In this document: one piece after another, positions 46,493-56,030 of the stretch
How positions within the stretch are numbered: the first letter of the stretch is position 1
Layout: every line of letters starts with the position of its first letter
Notes under the pieces: model-generated
What the model was told of the DNA's origin: nothing
What the model saw: the letters and a program-made list of their open reading frames with translations, nothing else
Database searches by the model: none
Source of the DNA: UBA7328 sp965247965
GTDB taxonomy: Bacteria > Bacteroidota > Bacteroidia > Chitinophagales > Saprospiraceae
Direction: 5' to 3'
Assembly (NCBI GenBank): GCA_965247965.1
Contig: OZ252053.1
Span: forward strand, 1,488,001 to 1,552,000
DNA length: 64,000 nt
Program-made: the position numbers and the translations under genes

Positions 46493-48166
46493 TCATTCAT
46501 CTTGCCACAGATAGGTCACATTCAGATCTTTAGGTAGTGGAGTTACATTGTTCTCATCGGCCCAAGCAGACCACATACGGTCGTAATGTTGTACCGTATC
46601 GGGGTGTACGGAAGCGAGATCGACCAACTCCGTCCTATCCGAATCGATGTCGTACAGCTCCCACTGCTTTCCTTTCAGCGCCGATAGCTTCCATCTATTT
46701 TGCATTACGGCCCGATTTCCTTCGTGCTCAAAAAACAACGCCCTTATTTCCTTTACCGATCCTTTTAATTGAGGCAGAATGTTCAACCCTGCAGGAGGAG
46801 CTGCGGGAATTCCATTGGTCATTTGAGGATATTCGGAATCTGTGATATCCAGTATTGTGGGCATCAGATCAATGAGGTGAGCGGGTTGATGGTTGATCGT
46901 ACCCTTGTTATTCAATCCATTTGGCCAGTGCACAATGCAAGGCGAACTGATTCCCCCTTCGTGATTAAAATGCTTGTACAACCGCCATGGAGTATTCGAA
47001 GCATTGGCCCATCCGGATCCTATACTGTGGTAGGTGCCTGGTTGTCCCATTTGCTCAATCTGGTCTTCAAGATATAGGATATTGTTGGTACTGGATCCCA
47101 CATCAAAACCATAGGGATCCCACTCCGCACAGGCTCCATTGTCCGATAAGAAAATGATTACTGTATTCTCCAATTCTCCATTGGCTTTCAAATCGGATAT
47201 CAATTGACCTATGTCCTGATCCATCACATCCACCATGGCTGCATATATCGCCATACGTCGAGCCAGATCCGTTTTTCTTTCTTCAGACAGGTCATCCCAC
47301 GACGGGTTGGTTTGACCATTTTTTTCACCCCAATCCCAATATTGTGATCGGGGTGCCAATTCGGTTACGCCATCAACTATGCCCAATTCTATCATTCGAT
47401 TGTGCCGTATACGCCTTATCTCGTCCCATCCCATATCGTACCTGTCAGCATATTTGAGAATATCTTTTTTCGGGGCCTGCAGCGGAAAGTGAGGAGCGTT
47501 GTATGCCAGATAAAGAAACCAGGGTTGGTCTGGTGTTTTGCGACCCATATCCAAGAATTGTAACGCATAATCGGTAAGTGCATTGGTTCCGTAGAATTCT
47601 CCTTCCGGATAAGAAATGGCCTGACGTCCTTCCGGTAGCCGAAGGTAATGATCGGCATCCCAAAACGTCTGCGCGCTTACAAGCGTACCATAAAACTCCT
47701 CAAATCCGTGTTGGGTCGGATCATTTGTACCCAAATGCCATTTGCCCGACATGAATGTTCGATAATTGGAAAACTTCAAAGCTTCGGCAATGGTAACTGC
47801 ATCATCAGATACGCGTCCCCGGTATCCCGGCCTTCCCAAATCCTGAACCATATGACCCAGTCCGGCACGATGGGGATAGAGACCCGTAAGCAGGCTGACG
47901 CGCGAAGGACAACATCTCCCTGTAGTATAGAATCTCGTCAATCGCAATCCATTGAATGCCAATGAGTCTAAATTTGGTGTTTCTATTTCACCGCCATAAC
48001 AAGACAAATCGCTGAATCCCAGATCATCTGCCACAATGAGCAGGATGTTTGGACCCTTGCTCATACCATGACTACATGCTACCCATAGAGTTGATGTTGC
48101 AACCAAAAACAAAGAATAAAGAAGATTTTTCATAGAATCAGAACATGTGAATAATATGAATCGCAA
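46493..48166 (-). CDS. Sulfatase (arylsulfatase family), exported lipoprotein
   Basis: The best start is at about 48133 (MKNLLYSLFLVATSTLWVAC with a lipobox ending in Cys). The sulfatase signature is present: NILLIVADDLGFSDLSCYGG for the metal site, GRCCPSRVSLLTGLYPHRAG with the CxPSR motif whose Cys becomes formylglycine, and GKWHLG. Later NTVIIFLSDNGA carries a further metal Asp/Asn pair. The 546-557 residues fit the family. It should cleave sulfate esters on a polysaccharide or glycan outside the cytoplasm; the following GH36-like gene on the same strand suggests a shared substrate. An anaerobic or aerobic maturase is not in the window. Confidence 0.88.
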   Translation of the reverse strand: MRFILFTCSDSMKNLLYSLFLVATSTLWVACSHGMSKGPNILLIVADDLGFSDLSCYGGEIETPNLDSLAFNGLRLTRFYTTGRCCPSRVSLLTGLYPHRAGLGHMVQDLGRPGYRGRVSDDAVTIAEALKFSNYRTFMSGKWHLGTNDPTQHGFEEFYGTLVSAQTFWDADHYLRLPEGRQAISYPEGEFYGTNALTDYALQFLDMGRKTPDQPWFLYLAYNAPHFPLQAPKKDILKYADRYDMGWDEIRRIRHNRMIELGIVDGVTELAPRSQYWDWGEKNGQTNPSWDDLSEERKTDLARRMAIYAAMVDVMDQDIGQLISDLKANGELENTVIIFLSDNGACAEWDPYGFDVGSSTNNILYLEDQIEQMGQPGTYHSIGSGWANASNTPWRLYKHFNHEGGISSPCIVHWPNGLNNKGTINHQPAHLIDLMPTILDITDSEYPQMTNGIPAAPPAGLNILPQLKGSVKEIRALFFEHEGNRAVMQNRWKLSALKGKQWELYDIDSDRTELVDLASVHPDTVQHYDRMWSAWADENNVTPLPKDLNVTYLWQDE

Positions 48167-48234
48167 TATTCATGCTAGCCTAACTAGACACACCTAATAT
48201 AAACAACGTCAACGAATTATTGAGGATTGGGATA

Positions 48235-48254
48235 ACTCGTGCCGCGTTACGCGG
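48235..48254 (+). repeat. 20-bp TA-bounded micro-insertion, copy 3
   Basis: Identical core with TA at 48233-48234 and 48255-48256, 6 bp from the stop codon of the glycosidase gene. The left flank GGATTGGGATA is the same as in the DUF6090 sites although no DUF6090 gene is recognisable here. Confidence 0.85.
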
Positions 48255-48260
48255 TACTGC

Positions 48261-50492
48261 TCAGCGAGGTGAGTTCAGCGCAGACTGCAACAGAATTGTC
48301 CTTAACCGAACAAGCTCGCCGCCCGGTAATTCGGGTTCGAGGTTACCTTCCGCAGCGATCTCAATGGTGAAATGACCCGTTTCAGAGTCGAACGAATCGG
48401 CTCCTACAGGCGATGCTTTCGCATAGCCGTGTACCTTTACCTTTCGTTCGTTTTCTGCAAAAGCAATTGTCACCGTCAACCTGCCAGGATCATCCTTGAT
48501 TGAAGTAATGCGCTTTTTCCCCGTACTTACAAATTTGTCTGGATCTCCCAAAAAGCAAATGCCCGATCGGGCGACAGGTGCAATTTGATAAATCCTTGTG
48601 GCATTGTGATCGATTTGATCCTGAAAGACATTCCCGGCACTGAGATGTTCTCCGTGCCCCTTGTTACAGTCATAAACCCACACATCACCTTCATAACCAA
48701 AGGAAGCGGGATCAAGCCAGATATCGCGTGATTCCTCTTTCGGATGACGAGCGTATACAAACACATAGACCGTACGTAGCTCACCGTGTTTTGTGTATGT
48801 CCAAGCATACATTGGTGATTCTGAATCGCCTGATGCATCAGCGATATAGCAGTTATCCGCGGGTACAATCGGAATATCAGGTTTGACGATTACGCCATCC
48901 GAACGCACACTCCGCAACAGATTGGATTTATCTCCTTCTCCGAGTGCATCAACCGGACCAATCGTGCCGCCAAACAACGTCTGTAACCATAGATTGTCCC
49001 TTTCAGAACTGAAGAAGTTATCACCGTGCGGCCATGCTCCCACAGAGCGAATAAGACGGGAGGAATAAAGCGCATCTGTCCATTTTTCACGTTCAAAGCG
49101 ATCCTGGTTACTGCGAATCATGATCACATTCGACAAACGGCTGGCATTCAAGAACTGGCGTGGCAGAGCTGCGAAATACTCGACTGGCATACCATATTTT
49201 TCCATACCCTTCGCCATGTTGTCCATATAGTCTGCTGCAAGACGGATTGATTTATGCATTTCCGGCGATTCATTATAGACTTTATCGGGCCAATCCTGTT
49301 CGTACAGCACTACGCCGGAGCGCTTCAGGTACTCAGCTGTTTCCTCCCAGAATCGGATATCGATCATGCCAAGACCACTGGTTTCATACTGTTTGTGATA
49401 GTCGCTGTATGGCGACATCCATCGGCTGTGCGTGACCAACGGCAGGCCAATTTTTTTGTGGAATGCCTCGAGACCGTCAGGGAACAGACTGGGATGAGCG
49501 CGATATGTTGTAAAACCGCCAAAACAATTCCATGTTTCTCTGGGTAGATTCTCGCGATGATACTTCCCGTTCATTTCCTCGAGGGATTTCTGATACCACC
49601 AGCTATCCAGCTGGAGATAACGCGTCGGGATACCTGTTGCTCGATGGTTTTCAATTACGGCAGCAAGAGTTTCCCCATACCCTTTATCCATATCATAGTT
49701 ATACCAATAAGGCGCGGGTGCAGAGTTCCAGTAACCCAGGCACCGTAGTGCAAGGTTAGCGTCATTTTCCGGAAGTTTCTTGCCATGAAGGTCGGTCAGG
49801 GCTTGTCCCCACATATCCCAGGTGTGGTTGATACCGTGGCCAATTGTCATCAATGTCTTATGCGTGAAACCAGGGGGAATGCTTGTGATGGTCTCAATTA
49901 ACCCGCTGCCAAGTGTGGATTTTATGTTGCCTTTCATTTCCGCAACCATGAAGTTGTCGGCTGGTGAAATAATTACCGCATTTAACTGTTCGTCAAAAAG
50001 AAGCCATGGGGTGCCATTGTTCTCCAAGGAAAACCTGTGAGGTGCATCGCGGCGAGCATGATAGCTGAACCCATATAACTGCTCTGGGAAAATGCGAAAG
50101 TTAGGAAACGGCGGCGGAACAGTTTGGCGTTGTTCCTCACATATATATGAGAAGAGAACAAGCGGTTTCTTCGTGTAGAGTCGGATGCCGCCACTCATCG
50201 GTCCATCTGTATTCCATACAAAAACAATTTCCTCATAGGCGCCGATTTTGTCATTCCCCTTCTCTTTGCGAATCTCACCGAGGATTTGCCCTAAAGATCC
50301 CAGAAAACGCCACTGTGGTGTCCCCGTCTGAAGTTCGTATTCGCCAGCTTGGTCTACCCGGAGAGAGAGGCCGGTTTCGTTTGTGATAACTTCCACGTTG
50401 CATACAGATAAAGTTGCGGTCAGCATTAAAACGGAAATCACGATAATCCTAATTCTCATCTGTCGTTTCACTATTTTGATTCTGCCTAACAT
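48261..50492 (-). CDS. Exported GH36/clan D-like glycoside hydrolase
   Basis: The 743-residue product has a signal peptide (best start about 50459, MRIRIIVISVLMLTATLSVC). A beta-rich N-terminal domain precedes a probable (beta/alpha)8 barrel: NLALRCLGYWNSAPAPYWYN, GIPTRYLQLDSWWYQKS (a pattern like the DxxW of GH36/raffinose-synthase-type enzymes), LPLVTHSRWMSPYSDYH and SGVVLYEQDWPDKVY, whose Asp is a plausible nucleophile. A C-terminal beta domain closes it. It probably releases terminal glycosyl residues from an exported glycan, possibly after the neighbouring sulfatase. Exact specificity cannot be read. Gene order with the sulfatase suggests a small degradation locus. Confidence 0.6.
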   Translation of the reverse strand: MLGRIKIVKRQMRIRIIVISVLMLTATLSVCNVEVITNETGLSLRVDQAGEYELQTGTPQWRFLGSLGQILGEIRKEKGNDKIGAYEEIVFVWNTDGPMSGGIRLYTKKPLVLFSYICEEQRQTVPPPFPNFRIFPEQLYGFSYHARRDAPHRFSLENNGTPWLLFDEQLNAVIISPADNFMVAEMKGNIKSTLGSGLIETITSIPPGFTHKTLMTIGHGINHTWDMWGQALTDLHGKKLPENDANLALRCLGYWNSAPAPYWYNYDMDKGYGETLAAVIENHRATGIPTRYLQLDSWWYQKSLEEMNGKYHRENLPRETWNCFGGFTTYRAHPSLFPDGLEAFHKKIGLPLVTHSRWMSPYSDYHKQYETSGLGMIDIRFWEETAEYLKRSGVVLYEQDWPDKVYNESPEMHKSIRLAADYMDNMAKGMEKYGMPVEYFAALPRQFLNASRLSNVIMIRSNQDRFEREKWTDALYSSRLIRSVGAWPHGDNFFSSERDNLWLQTLFGGTIGPVDALGEGDKSNLLRSVRSDGVIVKPDIPIVPADNCYIADASGDSESPMYAWTYTKHGELRTVYVFVYARHPKEESRDIWLDPASFGYEGDVWVYDCNKGHGEHLSAGNVFQDQIDHNATRIYQIAPVARSGICFLGDPDKFVSTGKKRITSIKDDPGRLTVTIAFAENERKVKVHGYAKASPVGADSFDSETGHFTIEIAAEGNLEPELPGGELVRLRTILLQSALNSPR

Positions 50493-50591
50493 ATTATTCT
50501 ACTGCCAATAGCGGCATTATCAACAATATATGACATATTATCCTGCCAATCCGAAAAATTAATACCAAAGCCCCTTTTGGGAGTAAAGAAT

Positions 50592-50659
50592 ATCGAACCT
50601 TTAATGTTACTGCCAACCTAGTTCATTTTCAATTCTTCGCCATTATGTACTTTTAATGG
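50592..50659 (+). promoter_or_regulatory. Conserved leader of DUF6090 gene (copy 4)
   Basis: GAACCTTTAATGTTACTGCC, then CCTAGTTCATTTTCAATTCT precede the ATG at 50660. It is closest to copies 5 and 6. Confidence 0.5.
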
Positions 50660-50993
50660 ATGCTCACATTCCTTAGGAAAATAAGAAGGTCATTTATTGA
50701 ATCAGGTTCAGCTAGGAAATACCTCCTTTATGCAATAGGTGAGGTGGCTTTTGTGGTTATTGGTATAACTCGTGCCGCGTTACGCGGTATTGATTGCATT
50801 GCAGATTAATAATTGGAATGAGAATCGATCCAAAAAATCTGAAATCTCAAATATCTATATTTCCATTATAGATGAATTAGAAAGTGACAGTAAGAAATTG
50901 GATCAAATGCTACCCAATTTTGAATGGAAAACCAGAGTTCTGGGAAGAATTATCAAAGAAGAAATTAAATTTCACCTAAATAAGCTAGATTAA
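50660..50993 (+). pseudogene. DUF6090-type protein, broken by 20-bp insertion and shortened
   Basis: MLTFLRKIRRSFIESGSARK then YLLYAIGEVAFVVIGI is followed by the micro-insertion at 50768, and then in another frame LIALQINNWNENRSKKSEIS. Removing 22 bp joins them. The total is then only 104 codons, against about 240 for other members, so it is also truncated at the 3' end near 50993. Confidence 0.8.
50768..50787 (+). repeat. 20-bp TA-bounded micro-insertion, copy 4
   Basis: Identical core with TA at 50766-50767 and 50788-50789, between codons for GI and LIALQINNW. Confidence 0.9.
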
Positions 50994-51086
50994 CTGATGA
51001 TTAACTTCAGGGCATCAAATCAAAGTGGGACGCTCGGAAGGAGCTATGATGGTTTGGTTTCCCACAAAAAATAAAGATACAACTCA

Positions 51087-51611
51087 ATGAGTGTAAAAGG
51101 CCACTTTGAGAAAATTACAAGGGTACTTGATTTTATAAGTCGTCTTCAAAGGATTGTGATATATCCTATTGTTATTCTTGTGTTCATAACATGTATAGAT
51201 GTTATTGCAAGATCTGTATTTAATTCACCAATTATATGGGCATACGATGTTGAGACACAACTGTATGCAGGGATAATTACCCTATGTTGGGCATACACGC
51301 TACACAAAGGTGCTCATGTAAGGATTTCAATATTGCCAGATAAATTTTTGTCACCCCGAGGGCAAGAAATTTTAATGGTAATTAACTACATTATATTTTT
51401 CTTTCCTTTTGTAATTATACTCTTTATTTATGGACTTAGCTATGCGTGGGATTCATGGTCAGTAAGAGAGGTTAGCACGATTACTCCTTGGCAACCAGTA
51501 GTATATCCAATCAAAGCAACAATTCCATTAGCGGCATTTATGCTTTTATTACAAGGAGTATCTGAAACAATTAAACATACTATTTCAGCAATAAAAGGAG
51601 ATGCGAAATGA
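51087..51611 (+). CDS. dctQ: TRAP transporter small permease (DctQ-type)
   Basis: The 174-residue product has four membrane helices (IVIYPIVILVFITCIDVIAR; ETQLYAGIITLCWAYTLHKG; INYIIFFFPFVIILFIYGLS; IKATIPLAAFMLLLQGVSET) with the DctQ pattern of RS near helix 1 and AHVRI after helix 2. It is the small membrane subunit of a tripartite ATP-independent periplasmic transporter, which is driven by an ion gradient and a periplasmic binding protein. It overlaps the large subunit by 4 bp, so they are translationally coupled. Confidence 0.88.
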   Translation: MSVKGHFEKITRVLDFISRLQRIVIYPIVILVFITCIDVIARSVFNSPIIWAYDVETQLYAGIITLCWAYTLHKGAHVRISILPDKFLSPRGQEILMVINYIIFFFPFVIILFIYGLSYAWDSWSVREVSTITPWQPVVYPIKATIPLAAFMLLLQGVSETIKHTISAIKGDAK

Positions 51612-52942
51612 GTATAGAATTCCTTCTTTTATTAATGGTGATAACACTAGTGGTGGGGATTCTTTTGGGAGGTCACTTGGCTGTGGTCTTAGGAAGCGTG
51701 GGAATTATTTTTGGAATTATAGGTTGGGGGCCAAGTATATTACCTATTTTCTCTACAAGAGTGTATGGCGTCATGACAGACTATATTCTGATTGCAATAC
51801 CTTTATTTGTGTTTATGGGATTTATAATTTCAATGTCGGGATTGGCAGAAGATTTATATGGTGCAGTGGATATTATATCTAAAAAGATGAATGGGGGAAT
51901 GGTGGTTGCAACCGTATTATTTAGTGCGGTATTTGCAATGTGTACTGGAGTTGTTGCAGCATCTATAATAACTGCAGGTTTATTATGTCTTCCTCCGATG
52001 TTGCAAAGAGGGTATCCTAAAGGTATTTCGCTCGGAGCTGTGGGGGCAGGTGGAACCTTAGGAATATTAATTCCGCCTAGTGTGATGATTGTATTTTATG
52101 CAGCAGAAACAGGCCTATCTATTGGAAAGTTATTTGTAGCAGCATATATGCCAGGCATATTATTAGCACTTCTATTTGTCTTATATATTATGGTGAGATT
52201 TACTATAGAAAAAGAACCTGATAGAGCTGTGATAAAAGATATACAATATACAGATGGATCATCCAATACAGAAAAAATTAGTTTGTTAAAAATATTGGGT
52301 CCAGCGATTCCATTATTTGCTTTGATCTTTGCAGTAGTCGGAACAATTATAGGTGGTATCGCAACCCCTACAGAGGCATCTGCTGCAGGTGCGATGGGAG
52401 CACTCATTATTGCACTATTCTATGGTCGGCTTAATGTGAAACTAGTGAGGGAAAGTGCATTGGAGACAATTTCTACAGTTGGTATGGTGGGCTTATTGCT
52501 TGTGGGTTCACTTGCATTTTCTTCTTCATTTCTTGGACTAGGAGCAAAGGATATTGTAGGTAATTTCATACTAGCGGTGAGTTCTAATCCAAATGTGGTA
52601 CTCTTTGTAATGCTAAGTATTTTGTTTTTCTTAGGTATGTTGCTAGATTGGATTCCCATTCTTTATATCACATTACCGATATTTATACCAATAGCAGAAC
52701 AAATGGGTTGGGATCCCATATGGTTTGCAATAGTAATTTGTGTAACGTTGCAAACAGCCTGGCTCACACCACCTTTTGGATTTGCCTTGTTTTTCCTAAA
52801 GGGAATTGCACCTCCCGGAGTAACATATATGGATATAGTAAAAGGATGTTTTCCTTTCATGCTGGCACAAGTTCTCGGAATAATTATTATAATAACATTT
52901 CCTAATCTAGTAACTTTTTTACCTAACCTATTGGTAGGTTAG
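51608..52942 (+). CDS. dctM: TRAP transporter large permease (DctM-type)
   Basis: The 444-residue product has about 12 membrane helices and the DctM hallmarks: FMGFIISMSGLAEDLYGAVD, AVFAMCTGVVAASIITAGLL, the glycine-rich GAVGAGGTLGILIPPSVMIV and PTEASAAGAMGALIIALFYG, and TPPFGFALFFLKGIAP near the end. It forms the transport channel with the small subunit. The start overlaps dctQ by ATGA. It is followed 14 bp later by a GH32 gene. Confidence 0.92.
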   Translation: MSIEFLLLLMVITLVVGILLGGHLAVVLGSVGIIFGIIGWGPSILPIFSTRVYGVMTDYILIAIPLFVFMGFIISMSGLAEDLYGAVDIISKKMNGGMVVATVLFSAVFAMCTGVVAASIITAGLLCLPPMLQRGYPKGISLGAVGAGGTLGILIPPSVMIVFYAAETGLSIGKLFVAAYMPGILLALLFVLYIMVRFTIEKEPDRAVIKDIQYTDGSSNTEKISLLKILGPAIPLFALIFAVVGTIIGGIATPTEASAAGAMGALIIALFYGRLNVKLVRESALETISTVGMVGLLLVGSLAFSSSFLGLGAKDIVGNFILAVSSNPNVVLFVMLSILFFLGMLLDWIPILYITLPIFIPIAEQMGWDPIWFAIVICVTLQTAWLTPPFGFALFFLKGIAPPGVTYMDIVKGCFPFMLAQVLGIIIIITFPNLVTFLPNLLVG

Positions 52943-52956
52943 TAACGTGAAAATAA

Positions 52957-54624
52957 ATGAAAAAAATAGAGTACCCACAATCAAAAACGCCGAAGTTTCA
53001 ATTCTCACAGATGAAGGAAACACAACTAAAAGAATTACAACAGGGGCTGGTAATGAAAAGAATGGAAAAAGCAAGAAAAGAGAAAGAAGATGATCCTTAT
53101 AGACCTTTATATCACTATGTAAATTCTGAATATAAGCTTAATGACCCTAATGGGCTTTGTTTTTGGCAAGGGACGTGGCATTTATTTTATCAAGCATACC
53201 CCCCAGAAGATGCAAGACCACATTGGGGTCACGCAATCAGTGAGGATTTAATCAATTGGAAAGAATTGCCCTATGCAATATATCCAGGACCTGAAAATGC
53301 TTGTTATTCTGGTACTACATGGGTTGAGGATGATAGAGTAATTGCTATGTATCATGGGACTGGAATAGGAAACATGGTAGCTGTGTCAAAAGATCCATTG
53401 CTTCTAAACTGGGATAAGCTTACAAATCATGCAGTAATTCCATTTCCAGATGAAGGAGAAAAAGGATTTGAGTATGGTATTTTTGATCCATGCATTTGGA
53501 AAAGGGATGACTATTATTATTCTTTATCTGCTGGTATAGAAAAATATAGACCAGAAGGAAAACATTTGGCAACTAACTCATTGTTTCGCTCAGCAGATTT
53601 AGTAAACTGGGAATATCTTCATCCATTTATTGAAGGCGACAGGTTTACTCTTTTAGGTGATGATGGTGCATGTCCATATTTTTTCCCAATCGGGAATAGG
53701 CATATGCTTATATTCTTTAGTCATATGAGTGGTGGACAATATTTACTTGGTGATTACGATATAAAAAGGGATAAGTTTATTGTAGACGCTCATGGTAAAT
53801 TTAATTTTGGTGCGACTTTCCCAAGTGGCGTACATGCTCCTACTGTAGCGGTAGATGCAGAAGACTTGATTGTGATTTTCAATATGAATCCGGGCAAACC
53901 AACTCATCAATTAAATTCATATTTTAAAGATTATTTTCAAGGGACTATAGTAGCTCCCGAACCAGGCATCGAGGATTGGGATCAGATTATGACTTTGCCG
54001 AGAAGATTATCGCTTGAAGGTAAATATGATATTAATATGAAACCTGCTGGCAATATTGAATCATTGCGAATGAGTCATGTCCGTATAGACCATATAACAC
54101 TAACCAGAAATAAGAAAGAATTTCTGGAGGGTATAGGGGGGAATGCCATCGAAATGCAAATAGTATATGAGCCCGTGTTGGCTTCTCATTTTGAAATTGA
54201 TGTATTGTGCTCACCTGATAACGAGGAGTACACAAGAATTTCTTTTTTTAATAATAGAGGATTTAAATATCGTACTCCTATAGACGACGTTAAAGCTAAT
54301 AAGGTGATCTCAACACAGCTATCAGCTCTTACTAGATATGAAAGCATCATTAGTATAGATACATCTCATGCATCTATTCTACCAGATGTCATATCGAGAC
54401 CACCTGAAACAGCACCTGTGCTAATTAAAGAAGATGAGCTAGTAGATTTGAGGATTTTTATCGATCGTAGCGTAGTGGAAGTATTTGTAAATAATAGACA
54501 ATGTGTATCTGTAAGAGTTTATCCTTCCAGAGCTGATAGTACTTTAGTTTCAGTGTTGTCTCAAGGACAGGATTCAGAAGTAGTCTCTTTAGATTGTTGG
54601 CAGATGAAAAATATTTATGCGTAA
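52957..54624 (+). CDS. GH32 fructan/beta-fructosidase-type hydrolase, cytoplasmic
   Basis: The 555-residue product has the five-bladed GH32 propeller: NSEYKLNDPNGLCFWQGTWH (NDPNG with the nucleophilic Asp), WGHAISEDLINWKELP, EYGIFDPCIWKRDDYYY (the RDP region, with FDP here), and a C-terminal beta-sandwich (IDRSVVEVFVNNRQCVSVRV). There is no signal peptide, so it would act in the cytoplasm, unlike most fructanases. It lies between the TRAP permeases and binding-protein genes, so it probably splits a small sugar or glycoside brought in by that transporter. The altered RDP motif suggests a specificity other than plain fructan. Confidence 0.8.
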   Translation: MKKIEYPQSKTPKFQFSQMKETQLKELQQGLVMKRMEKARKEKEDDPYRPLYHYVNSEYKLNDPNGLCFWQGTWHLFYQAYPPEDARPHWGHAISEDLINWKELPYAIYPGPENACYSGTTWVEDDRVIAMYHGTGIGNMVAVSKDPLLLNWDKLTNHAVIPFPDEGEKGFEYGIFDPCIWKRDDYYYSLSAGIEKYRPEGKHLATNSLFRSADLVNWEYLHPFIEGDRFTLLGDDGACPYFFPIGNRHMLIFFSHMSGGQYLLGDYDIKRDKFIVDAHGKFNFGATFPSGVHAPTVAVDAEDLIVIFNMNPGKPTHQLNSYFKDYFQGTIVAPEPGIEDWDQIMTLPRRLSLEGKYDINMKPAGNIESLRMSHVRIDHITLTRNKKEFLEGIGGNAIEMQIVYEPVLASHFEIDVLCSPDNEEYTRISFFNNRGFKYRTPIDDVKANKVISTQLSALTRYESIISIDTSHASILPDVISRPPETAPVLIKEDELVDLRIFIDRSVVEVFVNNRQCVSVRVYPSRADSTLVSVLSQGQDSEVVSLDCWQMKNIYA

Positions 54625-54661
54625 ATAGAACCCTCAACAAGCCCTCTAAAACTTTCAGGTA

Positions 54662-55750
54662 ATGTTTCGTAATTATAGTGTTTTTTCAGCTCTAGTATTT
54701 TTTGCCTCAATAATTATCTTGTCTTGTAGCAATGAATCCCGGCAGGGAGGAGAAGTAAATAATTTCTCTGGTCAGGTCATTACCTGGAAGGTTGGTTCTA
54801 CACATCCTACTAATTCATCTGTGTATATGGCTTTAGAAGATTTAGCTAAAAAAGTTGCCGAGCTCAGTAATGGAAGACTAGTGCTTAAGACATATCCTGC
54901 TGGTGCAATTGTTCCTGCAACAGAAACGTATCCTTCACTTGTAAATGGTGTATTTGATGCAGCATTATTTTTTGGCACGTGGATAGAAGGAAGAAACTCA
55001 GCTTGGTCGCTTGCTAATCATACGCCAATGGGGTTTGAAGATAGAGATGCCATTCAAATGTGGTATTATACGGATGATGGTATAAAAGTGATTAACGAGT
55101 TGAGTGCAAAAGATAATGTCAAAGTAGAGCCATTTGTAGCTCAAGGGATGGAAATGGGAATGTTTTGTAGAAAACCAGTAAGATCGCTGGCAGATTTAAA
55201 AGGTAAAAAATTACGAATAGGACCAGGACCACATGTTGCAGTTTTTAGAGAATTTGGAGTTGAGACCTTGGCTTTGGCATATCAAGAAACATATTCAGGG
55301 CTTGATAGAGGTGTTATTGATTGTGCTGAATGGGATGTTCCTTTCTCAAACTATGAAATGAAGTTGCATGAAGTAGGTCCTTATCTACTTTATCCTGCTT
55401 GGTGGCAGCCAAGTGCAATTTCTTTAGTTGGTACAAGTCAAAAATCTTATGATAAACTTCCAAAGGACTTAAAGGCAATTTGGGACACCACAGTAAGAGA
55501 AATTGGACTAGAATGGTCTTTAAAATCTAAGGAACTAGATATTGAGAAAATGGAACTTATGTCTAAAGAATTAAAAGAAATTAATGCCTTTTCACCTGAG
55601 GAAATGAAACAGATTAGGGCGGCAGTAAAGAACGTGTTGGCAGAATATGCAAGTAAAAATCCTGATTATAAAAAAATATTGGAATCACAACAAAGTTTCA
55701 GAGAAAAATATAATAAATTTCCTGCACTGTTTCGCTTTCCAAAAGAATAG
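54662..55750 (+). CDS. dctP: TRAP transporter substrate-binding lipoprotein (DctP-type)
   Basis: The 362-residue product has a lipoprotein signal (ASIIILSCSNES, lipobox LSCS). The DctP fold is recognisable in WKVGSTHPTNSSVYMALEDL, LVLKTYPAGAIVPATETYPS, MGMFCRKPVRSLADLKGKKL with the conserved RS.aDlKGkk.R, and GLDRGVIDCAEWDVPFSNYE, the substrate-channel region. It captures the ligand and delivers it to DctQM. It is 37 bp behind the GH32 gene, completing the four-gene unit. Acidic ligands are typical for TRAP systems; a sugar acid or a sugar linked to one is plausible. Confidence 0.9.
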   Translation: MFRNYSVFSALVFFASIIILSCSNESRQGGEVNNFSGQVITWKVGSTHPTNSSVYMALEDLAKKVAELSNGRLVLKTYPAGAIVPATETYPSLVNGVFDAALFFGTWIEGRNSAWSLANHTPMGFEDRDAIQMWYYTDDGIKVINELSAKDNVKVEPFVAQGMEMGMFCRKPVRSLADLKGKKLRIGPGPHVAVFREFGVETLALAYQETYSGLDRGVIDCAEWDVPFSNYEMKLHEVGPYLLYPAWWQPSAISLVGTSQKSYDKLPKDLKAIWDTTVREIGLEWSLKSKELDIEKMELMSKELKEINAFSPEEMKQIRAAVKNVLAEYASKNPDYKKILESQQSFREKYNKFPALFRFPKE

Positions 55751-55751
55751 A

Positions 55752-55846
55752 GCGGCAACATTGTTTGCCAGCTATCTGATCGATGGTAAAGAATTACTTT
55801 TCGACAATGCAAAAGATCCATTGCAAACGGCAACTCCTAGCCATTA
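55752..55846 (+). pseudogene. Possible sulfatase C-terminal remnant
   Basis: ATLFASYLIDGKELLFDNAK then DPLQTATPSH resembles the LLFDN..DP.Q end of many sulfatases. Only about 30 codons are left. The call is weak. Confidence 0.35.
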
Positions 55847-55902
55847 ATTTAACTCCCACGCCATTTCATTTTCAAGTCTTGGCCAATGCCTATATTTATT
55901 GG
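55841..55902 (+). promoter_or_regulatory. Conserved leader of DUF6090 gene (copy 5)
   Basis: TTAATTTAACTCCCACGCCA and TTTCATTTTCAAGTCTTGGC precede the ATG at 55903 and match copies 4 and 6. Confidence 0.5.
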
Positions 55903-56010
55903 ATGCTCATATTCCTAAGAAAAATAAGACAATCATTGATTAACTCTGGTGCTACCAGAAAATACCTCCTCTACACTATCGGTGAAATAGCCCTTGTGGT
56001 GATCGGGATA

Positions 56011-56030
56011 ACTCGTGCCGCGTTACGCGG
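56011..56030 (+). repeat. 20-bp TA-bounded micro-insertion, copy 5
   Basis: Identical core with TA at 56009-56010 and 56031-56032. The host codons GGG ATA ^ TTG ATT are restored when 22 bp are removed. Confidence 0.9.
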
